Shown: piece after piece, positions 19,266-28,173 of the stretch
Layout of the letters: each line of letters starts with the position of its first letter
How positions within the stretch are numbered: the stretch's first letter is position 1
Program-made: the position numbers and the translations under genes
The notes under the pieces: generated by a model
What the model saw: the letters and a program-made list of their open reading frames with translations, nothing else
Told to the model about the DNA's origin: nothing
Databases searched by the model: none
From: Lacticaseibacillus yichunensis
GTDB taxonomy: Bacteria; Bacillota; Bacilli; Lactobacillales; Lactobacillaceae
Length of the DNA stretch: 64,000 bases
Assembly: GCF_003946405.1 (NCBI RefSeq)
Contig: NZ_RHOG01000004.1
Coordinates: 36,695 to 100,694 of the forward strand
Reading direction: 5' to 3'

Positions 19266-19364
19266 GGTGCGCGGTTATGGTTGAGCAGGTAGGCTAGCCT
19301 GGCGCTTGGGGCCGTCCTTAGCCCCGAGTGCCAGGTGTACCTAGCTGTCTCAACCATGCGCACC
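19266..19364 (+). repeat. Palindromic intergenic repeat, family A, copy 3
   Basis: Nested hairpin starting eight bases after the 19003-19257 gene. The outer arms TTATGGTTGAG and CTCAACCAT differ from copy 1 on both sides and still pair. The middle is GGCTAGCCTGGCG with TGCCAGGTGTACC. The tip is GCTTGGGGC-CGTCCTTA-GCCCCGAGTGC. Confidence 0.85.
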
Positions 19365-19380
19365 GTAACCCAACTGAGAG

Positions 19381-19406
19381 TGTGAAGGTGCGCGGTTATG
19401 GTCGAG
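19381..19406 (+). repeat. Family A partial copy (left arm only)
   Basis: The sequence repeats the first arm of copy 3 (GTGAAGGTGCGCGGTTATGG then TCGAG) and then changes abruptly into the mnmA terminator. Its right half is missing apart from a possible CGCACCT at 19462. Confidence 0.6.
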
Positions 19407-19410
19407 TCCC

Positions 19411-19457
19411 TTGCAAAAAAGAGGTCAGACAATTTTTCGTCTGACCCCTTTTTATTT
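19411..19457 (-). terminator. Terminator of mnmA (bidirectional)
   Basis: GGTCAGAC (19423-19430) and GTCTGACC (19439-19446) form a stem flanked by A-runs on the left and T-runs on the right, so it can act on both strands. On the minus strand the tail is TCTTTTTTG. Confidence 0.85.
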
Positions 19458-19476
19458 GCTCGCACCTCAGAATGAA

Positions 19477-20940
<1,464 letters not shown>

Positions 20941-20984
20941 CAAAAAAGCGACCCGCCTCCATTTGCCGCAGAGGTGAGTCGCTT
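20941..20984 (-). terminator. Terminator of the aldo/keto reductase gene
   Basis: On the minus strand AAGCGACTCACCTC pairs with GAGGCGGGTCGCTT, followed by TTTTTTG. Confidence 0.85.
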
Positions 20985-20993
20985 GCTTGTTGA

Positions 20994-21830
20994 TCAGTGT
21001 TGGGTCTTGTTGCCTGGTTGTTGCGGGAGCGCGTTCAGGGTCGCCATGTCTGCGTCGCTGATCTCGAAGTCCAGGTTAGTGTTGGCTTCGATGTGCGCGG
21101 TGCTTGAGGCTTTTGGCAGTGGCAGGGTGCCGTTTTGCAGGCAGAAGCGCAGGGCCAGTTGGGCGACGGAGACGTTGTTTTTATCCGCGATGCGGGTGAT
21201 GGTCGGGTCATCGAGCAGGCCGCCTGTAGCCAACGGTGAGTAGGCCTCGACCAGCATCCCCGCTTTTTCTGCGGCGGCGGTGTTCTTCGGCTGGGTGAAG
21301 CCGGCGAAGTAACGAATCTGATCGACGGCCGGCACAACGTCGGTATTGGCGATCAGGTTGGCGATGTCGTGATCGTTGAAGTTGGAAATGCCGATCGCGC
21401 GAATCTTGCCAGCCTTGTACAGCTTGACCATTTCCGCCCACACGGCGATGTTGTCCTTATCATGGTTATCGCCGATGCGGTTCCATGGCCACGGCGCGTG
21501 AATCAGCCACAAATCAAGATAATCGACACCTAGGTTTTGGATGGTCTGGTTAAAATAGCCTTCGACCTTCTTGGCGTCCTTGACCTCGGCCGGCAGCTTG
21601 GAGGTGATGAACACATCCTTGCGCGCCAGGCCGCTGTCCTTGATCGCCGCGCCGACACTTTCCTCATTGCCGTACGCAAACGCGGTGTCAATGTGCCGGT
21701 AGCCGGCACGCAGCGCATCCGCCACGGCGTCATACGCTTTTTGGCCGTTTGGAATCTGCCAGGTCCCAAAGCCGACCTTTGGAATCTCAACGCCATTATT
21801 CAAGGTGTAAGTCTCTGTCAAAATAGTCAT
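20994..21830 (-). CDS. Aldo/keto reductase
   Basis: A 278-residue NADPH-dependent carbonyl reductase of the AKR5-like prokaryotic group. The catalytic tetrad is visible: D in HIDTAFAYGNE, Y in the same motif, K in TSKLPAE and H in WLIHAPWPW. The cofactor-binding end has PLPKASS. The physiological substrate is unknown; relatives reduce 2,5-diketogluconate and methylglyoxal. The ATG at 21828-21830 lies eight bases after GGAG. Single gene with its own terminator. Confidence 0.93.
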   Translation of the reverse strand: MTILTETYTLNNGVEIPKVGFGTWQIPNGQKAYDAVADALRAGYRHIDTAFAYGNEESVGAAIKDSGLARKDVFITSKLPAEVKDAKKVEGYFNQTIQNLGVDYLDLWLIHAPWPWNRIGDNHDKDNIAVWAEMVKLYKAGKIRAIGISNFNDHDIANLIANTDVVPAVDQIRYFAGFTQPKNTAAAEKAGMLVEAYSPLATGGLLDDPTITRIADKNNVSVAQLALRFCLQNGTLPLPKASSTAHIEANTNLDFEISDADMATLNALPQQPGNKTQH

Positions 21831-22009
21831 CAAATTCGCTCCTTTCGTTAAGTCCTCTTCATGATACCGTTTTCGCCAAAAAGATGATAGCAGCGCTGCT
21901 TATTCTGGTCGTTTTTCCCGCGGGTGGCCGGAACCCCGACGCCACGAAGTCGGTAATACGCTCGGGTCGCCGCGCCGCCCCGCCCGTCTGCGCGCCCAGC
22001 CCACGAAAA

Positions 22010-22049
22010 ATGCCCCGCCGCGGCCGCATTCGGCGCCACAACGAGGCAT
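22010..22049 (-). terminator. Terminator of the DUF1831/desulfurase unit
   Basis: On the minus strand ATGCCTCG and CGGGGCAT form a stem with a GC-rich loop, followed by TTTTTCG. Moderate strength. Confidence 0.6.
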
Positions 22050-22058
22050 CATTCTGAT

Positions 22059-22403
22059 CTATTTTTTCAGCTCAAAGACACCGCGGTCAATCAGGTTATC
22101 CATGAGGTACTCGTATTGCTCGACGTTGTCTTTCGTCGCGTCGTGTTTAAAAATATCGACGGCCTTCATGCCATTGCCTGTGGTCGCAGAGATCTGGAAC
22201 TTGTCGAGATCCTTGCTGACGGTGATCTTGAGCTTGTTGGCGGCGGTGTAAGGCGAATTCGGGTCCAGCGAACGCTCGAGCTGGAAGTTGCCGTTGTTCG
22301 TCTTGATGAAGCCAACGTCCATCAAGGTGTAACGTTTGATCTGCGGGCTGATCTGATAGGTGTTCTGATCACCCAACGCGGCCCCTGTTGTGCTTAATGC
22401 CAT
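22059..22403 (-). CDS. DUF1831 protein
   Basis: A 114-residue soluble protein of the lactobacillar DUF1831 family (TBP-like fold). It starts MALSTTGAALGDQNTYQISP behind GGGGTG. No biochemical role is known. Its position next to a cysteine desulfurase and near mnmA recurs in lactobacilli and suggests a part in sulfur transfer or tRNA thiolation (inference). The longer frame to 22412 has no better ribosome site. Confidence 0.85.
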   Translation of the reverse strand: MALSTTGAALGDQNTYQISPQIKRYTLMDVGFIKTNNGNFQLERSLDPNSPYTAANKLKITVSKDLDKFQISATTGNGMKAVDIFKHDATKDNVEQYEYLMDNLIDRGVFELKK

Positions 22404-22469
22404 ATGAGACACCCCTTACCTGCGGCGCTGCCGCAATTGTTTACCTTTTCATTGTACCATGACGACTGG

Positions 22470-23630
22470 TCAGCCGGCATGTTTGGCGAGCAAGCGGGTC
22501 GAGATTTTTGCGATCGCGGTGGCCAGCTTAGAAATATCCAAGGCGGTGGTGTCCTTGCCAAATGAAATGCGCAGCGATTCGCCAATACGCGGGCTATCCT
22601 TGCCGAACATCGCGGTCAAGACGTGCGACGGCTCGAGGCTGCCAGCGGTGCAAGCGGACCCGCCGGAAACGGCAAAGCCGGCGAGGTCGAGGTTTGTCTG
22701 CATGGCATACGTGGAGCAGCCTGGCAGCCAAATGTTGAAGACGTGATTTAAGTTGTCCAGTTCGACTTGGCCATTGACTTTGAACGCGACCCCACTGATG
22801 GTGAGATCCTGCATCAACTGCTGTTTGAGGCCGTAGTATTTGGCCTGCCGATCCGCTTTTTCCTGCGGGGTGATCAACTTGACAGCCGCCGCGAACCCGG
22901 CGATCGCCGGAATATTTTCCGTGCCCGCGCGCCGCTTCATTTCCTGCTCCCCGCCTTTGAGAAACGGTGAGAAGTTTAGGCCCTCTCGGCGGTATAAAAA
23001 GCCGATTCCTTTTGGCCCATTCAGCTTATGGGCCGAAACGGACAACAGGTCGATGCCAAGCGCGTGGACGTCGAATTCGAGCAGGCCATACGCCTGGGTC
23101 GCGTCGACATGGAGCCAGGCTTGATGCTCGGCCAAACGCTCAGCGATCGCCGCGATCGGCATGACAGAGCCAACTTCATTGTTGCCCATCATGATCGTGA
23201 CAAGAATCGTTTGGTCGTCCAGCGCCGCATCAAAATCGGCGAGGCTGATCACGCCATTTTCATCGACTGGCAGATAGGTGACGGTGAAGCCCTCTTGTTC
23301 AAGTGCCGCCAGCGGTTTGAGCACACTGGGATGCTCGATGGCGGTGGTGATAATGTGTTTGCCAAGCGCCGCCCGCGCATGCGCCGTCTGGGTGATCGCG
23401 GTATTGTTGGCCTCCGTCGCCCCTGAGGTGAAAACAATTTCGCCTGGCTTGGCATGAATACTGTTTGCCATCACTTGGTGGGCGTCGTCCAAGACCGTGT
23501 GCGCTTGCCGACCAAACCAGTGGGTCGAGCTCGCATTGCCAAAATCTTCGGCCATCTGCGTGGTCATGGCGTCAATGACAGGCTTGGCCATCGGAGTGGT
23601 GGCGGCGTTGTCGAGATAAATGTGTTCCAA
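22470..23630 (-). CDS. Cysteine desulfurase (IscS/NifS type)
   Basis: A PLP enzyme of 386 residues that takes sulfur from cysteine as a persulfide, probably for MnmA. The motifs are YLDNAATTPM at the start, EHPSVL (PLP-stacking His), VDATQA, SAHKLNGPKG (Schiff-base Lys near 202) and GGSACTAGSLEPSHVL (catalytic Cys near 326). The TTG at 23628-23630 is the likely start (MEHIYLDN), eight bases after AGGAAG; the GTG at 23639 directly abuts the ribosome site. Upstream of DUF1831, probably co-transcribed. Family A copy 4 lies just upstream. Confidence 0.94.
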   Translation of the reverse strand: MEHIYLDNAATTPMAKPVIDAMTTQMAEDFGNASSTHWFGRQAHTVLDDAHQVMANSIHAKPGEIVFTSGATEANNTAITQTAHARAALGKHIITTAIEHPSVLKPLAALEQEGFTVTYLPVDENGVISLADFDAALDDQTILVTIMMGNNEVGSVMPIAAIAERLAEHQAWLHVDATQAYGLLEFDVHALGIDLLSVSAHKLNGPKGIGFLYRREGLNFSPFLKGGEQEMKRRAGTENIPAIAGFAAAVKLITPQEKADRQAKYYGLKQQLMQDLTISGVAFKVNGQVELDNLNHVFNIWLPGCSTYAMQTNLDLAGFAVSGGSACTAGSLEPSHVLTAMFGKDSPRIGESLRISFGKDTTALDISKLATAIAKISTRLLAKHAG

Positions 23631-23660
23631 AAAAGCCACTTCCTTAGTTGAGTTGGGGCT

Positions 23661-23769
23661 CGGTGCGCATGGGTGGACATCTAACTGACCCAGTCACTCG
23701 GGGCTAAGACCGCCCCCAAGTGTCTGGCCCAAACTAGCTGCTCAGACCTAAACGCCGCGCGCCGCACCC
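23661..23769 (-). repeat. Palindromic intergenic repeat, family A, copy 4
   Basis: Reverse orientation, filling the gap between mtnN and the desulfurase gene. Read on the minus strand it has GCGTTTAGGTCTGAGCAGCTAG, shared with copy 7 apart from the last base, and a tip CACTTGGGGGC-GGTCTTA-GCCCCGAGTG. The outer arms are less perfect than in copies 1-3. Confidence 0.7.
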
Positions 23770-24462
23770 TTATGAGTTGTTCTTGAGATATGCCAGCAGC
23801 ATTTGGGCGCTTTGCTTGCCGGCATCGATGATAAAATCGTCAAAATTGACCGAGGCGCTTTCGTCGCCGACATCACTCATCGCGCGGATGATGACAAACG
23901 GTACACCGAATTGATGTGCCACTTGGCCGATCGCCGCGCCTTCCATTTCACTGGCCAACGCGTCTGGGTAGATCGCCAAAATTTTGCCAATGGCGGGCTT
24001 GCTGGCAATGAACTGATCACCGGAAACGATCAGGCCAACATGGGTCGTTAGCGCAACGTCTCGCGCGGCCTCGGCGATTGCCGCAACAGCTGTAGCGTCC
24101 GCCTCAAATTTTTGCGGCTGCTGGGGCAGCTGGCCTGGCAGGTAGCCAAAAGCCGTGGCGTCGACGTCGTGATACGCGACTGCATCGGAGATCACGACAT
24201 CGCCGATTGCAAGACCTTCGCCGATGCCACCGGCGCTCCCTGTGTTGATCAGGAGATCTGGCTTGAACACTTCCAACAACACGGCCGCAGTGAGCGCCGC
24301 TTGCACTTTGCCGATGCCCGATTCGACCAAGGCGACCTCGTGTCCGGCTAGCTGGCCAGAATAAAAGCGTTGACCGGCGACCAGCGTTTCTTGTCGGTCA
24401 GTCAGCTGGTTGACCAGCGTGCGGATCTCTTCTTCCATGGCGCAGATAATACCGAGTTTCAT
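23770..24462 (-). CDS. mtnN: 5'-methylthioadenosine/S-adenosylhomocysteine nucleosidase
   Basis: Hydrolyses MTA and SAH to adenine and thioribosyl products, recycling SAM by-products and feeding the LuxS route to AI-2. It is 230 residues, the standard size. Signature residues are MEEEI at 9-13, VESGIGKVQA, NTGSAGG, SGDQF near 150, ASEMEGAA (substrate Glu) and RAMSD (catalytic Asp near 200). Followed in tandem by 24481-24753 and the Nudix gene, all on the minus strand, so the three probably form one unit. Confidence 0.97.
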   Translation of the reverse strand: MKLGIICAMEEEIRTLVNQLTDRQETLVAGQRFYSGQLAGHEVALVESGIGKVQAALTAAVLLEVFKPDLLINTGSAGGIGEGLAIGDVVISDAVAYHDVDATAFGYLPGQLPQQPQKFEADATAVAAIAEAARDVALTTHVGLIVSGDQFIASKPAIGKILAIYPDALASEMEGAAIGQVAHQFGVPFVIIRAMSDVGDESASVNFDDFIIDAGKQSAQMLLAYLKNNS

Positions 24463-24480
24463 TCAGTTGACTTCCTTCTA

Positions 24481-24753
24481 TTATAAGATGAGCATGACGG
24501 CATACGTGATGATGATCAGGACCACCACAATGCCGATTGCCCAGTTCAGTTTTTTCTTGAGCGCGTTGACCTTTTGAAAACTCGGATCAAGCCGCTGGTC
24601 GCCGGCACCCGCAAGCACCGTTTCGCGTTCAGCCTCGCGCTGTTGTTTGGCGTAGTCGCGTTCGACTTCTTGCCGTTTTTCATCGCGCGCGGCAGCTTGG
24701 CGTTGCGCGTTTTTTTGCTGCTGGCGGTACTCTTTGCGCGTCAATTCAGCCAT
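24481..24753 (-). CDS. Small coiled-coil protein with C-terminal membrane anchor
   Basis: A 90-residue protein starting MAELTRKEYRQQQKNAQRQA. The first about 60 residues are a highly charged, Gln/Lys/Glu-rich helix; the last about 23 (LNWAIGIVVVLIIITYAVML) are one membrane segment. It overlaps the end of the Nudix gene by eight bases and lies 18 bases before mtnN, so it is the middle gene of that unit. Function unknown. Confidence 0.75.
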   Translation of the reverse strand: MAELTRKEYRQQQKNAQRQAAARDEKRQEVERDYAKQQREAERETVLAGAGDQRLDPSFQKVNALKKKLNWAIGIVVVLIIITYAVMLIL

Positions 24754-25297
24754 GTGCGTTCCCTGCTTTCTGTTCCAATTCCCACAGGGCAAGCCCCAGG
24801 GTCGATTTGGCGTCACACAGCCGCCCGTCTTGGTGGGCCGCTTGCGCCTGCGCCAACGTCAACCATTGCACCTGAACGAACTCGCCGGGATCCATGGCGC
24901 GCTTGTGCAAGGCAGGCGTCAGGCCAGTTGCGAGAAACAACGTGGTCTTGGCATCGGAGAAACCCGCGCTTTGAAAAAAACTGGTAAGCGGCCGCCAAGT
25001 GCCAGCCTCAAGCCCTGCCTCTTCATTCAGCTCGCGTTTCGCAGCGGCCAGCGGCGTTTCCTTTGGCTCGATCTTACCCGCCACAAGCTCCAGCGTTTCG
25101 CGGTTCAGCGGGGTGCGCCATTGCCGCACAAATAGGGCCTTGTCACCGTTTAGCGCCAAGATTGCCGCCGCGCCAGTGGTTCGCACAATTTCGCGGGTCG
25201 CCGTCGTGCCGTCTTGGAGCAAAACGGTGGCCTGACTCAACGTGAGAATCTGGCCCCGGTACAACGTTTTTTCCGAACGAATGACTTCTTTTGCCAT
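24746..25297 (-). CDS. nudF: ADP-ribose pyrophosphatase (Nudix hydrolase)
   Basis: A 183-residue hydrolase of ADP-ribose and related nucleotide sugars. The Nudix box GKIEPKETPLAAAKRELNEE-AGL fits GX5EX7REUXEEXGU near residues 75-97. The N-terminal strand region (RGQILTLSQATVLLQDG) and the proline 16 residues after the box region place it with ADP-ribose pyrophosphatases. First gene of the Nudix-coiled coil-mtnN unit. Nucleotide salvage beside SAM recycling is a common neighbourhood. Confidence 0.92.
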   Translation of the reverse strand: MAKEVIRSEKTLYRGQILTLSQATVLLQDGTTATREIVRTTGAAAILALNGDKALFVRQWRTPLNRETLELVAGKIEPKETPLAAAKRELNEEAGLEAGTWRPLTSFFQSAGFSDAKTTLFLATGLTPALHKRAMDPGEFVQVQWLTLAQAQAAHQDGRLCDAKSTLGLALWELEQKAGNAHG

Positions 25298-25448
25298 GCT
25301 GCCACGTTCCTTTCCTTCCTATCATACCAATGCGCGGCGTTTTGGCAAATGCGCTAATAAATTCTTAACGAAACTCAATCTAGAGGCGGAGCCAGACCCC
25401 CATTTTATATGCTAAAATTGAGTCACAATAACCTAGGAAGTGAACGGA

Positions 25449-26180
25449 ATGAAAAGCGGACAAAAACAGATCCGGTGGTGGCGTGTGGGCGTGTGGGCGC
25501 TGGCCGGCCTCGCGCTTGGGGCCCTCTCCGGCCGCCTGTGGCTGGCAATTTTCACCCTGCTCGTGTTCGGCGGGGCCAGGTTGATCGGCGAATTGTCGCG
25601 ACCCAAACCGCAGCCGACCGAGCCCGAGACCCCGCCCTTGTCAGAGCAAATGGCCAAGCATTACGAGCAATCAGGGCTGGCCGGCAACGACGTCAAAGTC
25701 TTTCGGGACACAATGGACACCACCAGCGATCAGATTCAGGCCTTCGAGGCGGTCACCCAGCGCGTACCGAAGTTGCGGGCGATCGCGACCAATGCCGATC
25801 TGAGCACCATTTTGCATGCATACTTCAAGGCAATCGTGGCCAATCCTAAGAAACTGAGCGCGGCCGGCCATTTTATTTACGAAATGTTGCCGAACTTGCT
25901 GAGCATCGCGCAGAAATACGAGACAATCAGCCATCACGAGGTCAAAACGGATGACACGTTTGCCGTCCTGACCACTGCGGGCAACACCATCAGTGATCTA
26001 GCCGGGAAAATTCGCGCCGACTATGCGAATTTTGTGGAGACCGACCTGGATGACCTTGAAGCCGACATCGATCTCGCCAAAAAGCAAGCCGCCGAAATTC
26101 CGGAAAGCACCCAGCCGCTCAATCGTCGTGTCAATCTCACCGATCCGATCAAAGAAGAAATGGAGCATCCACATGACTGA
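25449..26180 (+). CDS. XpaC-like membrane protein
   Basis: A 243-residue protein with two hydrophobic segments near the N-terminus (about 12-45) and a helical cytoplasmic domain. It resembles the XpaC family, named for 5-bromo-4-chloroindolyl phosphate hydrolysis though no enzyme activity is established. The ATG at 25449 lies eight bases after AGGAAG; the GTG at 25440 overlaps that site. An extended -10 TGCTAAAAT is at 25410-25418. Its stop overlaps telA by eight bases, and the xpaC-telA pairing is standard in Firmicutes. Confidence 0.85.
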   Translation: MKSGQKQIRWWRVGVWALAGLALGALSGRLWLAIFTLLVFGGARLIGELSRPKPQPTEPETPPLSEQMAKHYEQSGLAGNDVKVFRDTMDTTSDQIQAFEAVTQRVPKLRAIATNADLSTILHAYFKAIVANPKKLSAAGHFIYEMLPNLLSIAQKYETISHHEVKTDDTFAVLTTAGNTISDLAGKIRADYANFVETDLDDLEADIDLAKKQAAEIPESTQPLNRRVNLTDPIKEEMEHPHD

Positions 26181-27417
26181 AGAAAATAATCAACCTGTTG
26201 AACCACTGCAGCCAGCTGCTGAGCAAAACGCCTCGAGCCAGGCCCAGACCGTCGAGCAATCCCAACTGGTCAATGACTTGTTGCGCCAGCCGTTTGCCAA
26301 CACCCAGCCCCTGACCACCGCCGCCGCCCAGGAGCCCGCCCAGCAAGACGGCCGCCCGCGCCTGACGCCTGAACAGGAAGCGCAGGCCAAGGACCTCGCC
26401 AGCCAGATCGACGTACGAAACACCGACTCGGTCCTGAACTACGGCGCAAGCGCGCAAAAGCAACTGGGTCAATTTTCCCAGACCATGCTGGATCAGGTGC
26501 AAAGTCAAGACACCGGTGCGGTCGGCGACGCCCTCACCTCCTTGATGGCGCGCCTCAACGAAGCGAATCCTGACGAATTGCGGGCCGAAGACAACAATAT
26601 TTTCAAAAAGATCTTCGGCAAGGTCCGCCGGTCGATCTTTGAGATCACCGCGAAGTATCAAAAGATCGGCGCGCAGATCGACGGCATCGCCAATCGCCTC
26701 GACAAGGAGCAAAAAGGCCTGCTGACGGACAATAAGATGCTGGACGAATTATACGCCCAGAACAAGGCGTATTTTGACGCCCTGAACATCTACATCGGCG
26801 CCGCGAAGATGAAGCTCGACGAACTGGAAACGACCACCATTCCGGCCGCAATGAAAGAGGCGCAGGACTCCGGCGACCAAATGAAGGTCCAGGAAGTCAA
26901 CGACCTCAAGGAATTCCAGTCACGCCTTGAAAAACGGACCTATGACCTTGAGCTCGCCCGCCAGATCACCTTGCAGCAAGCGCCGCAGATTCGCCTGATT
27001 CAAAACACCAACCAGGCGCTGGCGGAAAAGATCCAGGCCAGCATCAACACCGCGATTCCGCTTTGGAAAAATCAGGTCGCCATCGCCCTTACCCTACTTC
27101 GGCAAAAGGACGCGGTCACGGCCCAGCGCGAAGTTTCTGAGACCACCAACGACCTGCTGAAGAAAAACAGCGCGATGCTGAAGATCTCGGCAGTCGAAAC
27201 GGCAAAGGAAAACGAACGTGGCGTCGTCGACATCGAGACCTTGACGCAGACGCAGAACGACTTGGTCGACACCTTGAAGCAGACCCTCCAGATTCAACAA
27301 GATGGCCGGGTCAAGCGCCAAGCCGCCGAACAAGAACTCACCAAGATGGAAAACGATCTCAAGAATCACCTGCTGGACTATACTTCGGGCAAAATGGGCG
27401 GCACGACCCCGCAATAA
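26173..27417 (+). CDS. TelA/KlaA family toxic-anion-resistance protein
   Basis: A 414-residue cytoplasmic, strongly helical protein of the TelA family, linked to tellurite and envelope-stress tolerance. The N-terminal about 90 residues are Gln/Ala-rich and disordered-looking. The conserved part runs from FKKIFGKVRRSIFEITAKYQ near residue 140 through RTYDLELARQITLQQAPQIRLI to the C-terminus. The start ATG at 26173 overlaps the XpaC stop. The XpaC partner probably anchors it to the membrane (inference). A terminator follows. Confidence 0.93.
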   Translation: MTEENNQPVEPLQPAAEQNASSQAQTVEQSQLVNDLLRQPFANTQPLTTAAAQEPAQQDGRPRLTPEQEAQAKDLASQIDVRNTDSVLNYGASAQKQLGQFSQTMLDQVQSQDTGAVGDALTSLMARLNEANPDELRAEDNNIFKKIFGKVRRSIFEITAKYQKIGAQIDGIANRLDKEQKGLLTDNKMLDELYAQNKAYFDALNIYIGAAKMKLDELETTTIPAAMKEAQDSGDQMKVQEVNDLKEFQSRLEKRTYDLELARQITLQQAPQIRLIQNTNQALAEKIQASINTAIPLWKNQVAIALTLLRQKDAVTAQREVSETTNDLLKKNSAMLKISAVETAKENERGVVDIETLTQTQNDLVDTLKQTLQIQQDGRVKRQAAEQELTKMENDLKNHLLDYTSGKMGGTTPQ

Positions 27418-27450
27418 CGCGGGCGGCAACCAGTTCAGCAAGTTCTCTGA

Positions 27451-27487
27451 GAGACGCGATGGCGAAAGCTGTGGTGCCTCTTTTTTT
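27451..27487 (+). terminator. Terminator of xpaC-telA
   Basis: GAGACGCGATGGC and GCTGTGGTGCCTC pair (with some G-T pairs) around a GAAA loop, followed by seven T. Confidence 0.85.
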
Positions 27488-27556
27488 CGCGAATCCTTGG
27501 CTCAGAGAAAGTTATTTTAAATAAATATATCGCAGACTGACAAGACATTGTTCAAA

Positions 27557-27586
27557 ACGCCCCTTCTATGCGGTTTTGGGCGTTTC
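27557..27586. repeat. Stem-loop AACGCCC/GGGCGTT
   Basis: AACGCCC and GGGCGTT with a 16-base loop, flanked by A and T. It may be a weak terminator upstream of the promoter at 27605. Confidence 0.4.
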
Positions 27587-27604
27587 ATTGACCGTCAAAT
27601 AAAG

Positions 27605-27634
27605 TTGACAAAACCGTTTTCAAAATGCTATATT
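27605..27634 (+). promoter_or_regulatory. Strong orphan promoter
   Basis: Consensus TTGACA (27605-27610), 18 bases, TATATT (27629-27634). No annotated-size gene follows on the plus strand: the next 500 bases are intergenic and the next gene is convergent. Confidence 0.65.
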
Positions 27635-27800
27635 AATCGACAGCAGAAGGGGCTTCTGGTGTGGCCACACGGAACGATCTCCCCCGAGGCAGGCGGACCC
27701 AGTGCGGGGGATACCGTACGCAAACCTAGAGTGGCTGCTATGAAGGGCATCCGAGTCAGTGGTGTCATAAATTAGGGGAGTGGGTCAGTTCCACAGTTCC
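27635..27800 (+). other. Possible small RNA or 38-codon gene
   Basis: The stretch after the orphan promoter is GC-rich and foldable (CAGAAG/CTTCTG, GTGTGG/CCACAC, CCCCC/GGGGG). It also contains a short frame, GTG at 27659 to TAG at 27775, six bases after AAGGGG (MWPHGTISPEAGGPSAG...). I recognise neither a known RNA family nor a peptide family. The structure and Pro/Gly-rich translation lean towards RNA. The 3' end is unclear. Confidence 0.3.
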
Positions 27801-28037
27801 ATCGTTCTACCCGTATTACCAGTTTTACCAGCGCGACGGTTCTTCAGTCGCCTCGTTGTCCGGCAGTAAGTATCGACCTTTGATCACGCTGTCGCAGTTG
27901 AAATCTGATCGTGCCAAGCCCCACAGGCAAGGCGCCCGCAGTATCCTAATCTAAAATCACGCAAACACACTGGCCATGCCTGAAAGGACACGTCGACCGG
28001 TGTGTTTGTCGTACATAGCCCCAAAATATTCATTTTC
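27801..28037. other. Intergenic, no supported feature
   Basis: About 240 bases between the putative small RNA and a hairpin cluster. There is one long imperfect stem (AACACAC with GTGTGTT, about 27961-28006) and no coding frame. Confidence 0.35.
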
Positions 28038-28070
28038 GATTCTGACCTTTTTTCAAAAAAGTGAGAATCG
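28038..28070. repeat. Long stem-loop
   Basis: CGATTCT...CTTTTTT-C-AAAAAAG...AGAATCG forms a nearly continuous 16-bp stem. It lacks a following T-tract, but the loop side contains six T, so either terminator-like or structural. Confidence 0.5.
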
Positions 28071-28089
28071 ACAAAAAATCTAAACATGC

Positions 28090-28117
28090 ACAAAAAAACG
28101 TGCCAATTTTTGGGCAC
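28090..28117 (-). terminator. Terminator of the MFS gene
   Basis: On the minus strand GTGCCC-AAAAATT-GGCAC is followed by GTTTTTTTG. Confidence 0.65.
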
Positions 28118-28128
28118 ATTGACAAACT

Positions 28129-28165
28129 GGGACGGCCCTGCGATGGACCGTCCCAGTATTTTTAA
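28129..28165 (+). terminator. Strong hairpin, probable plus-strand terminator
   Basis: CTGGGACGG and CCGTCCCAG are perfect arms followed by TATTTTT on the plus strand. It would stop plus-strand transcripts from 27605 before they enter the convergent MFS gene. Confidence 0.7.
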
Positions 28166-28173
28166 AAGGTGGC

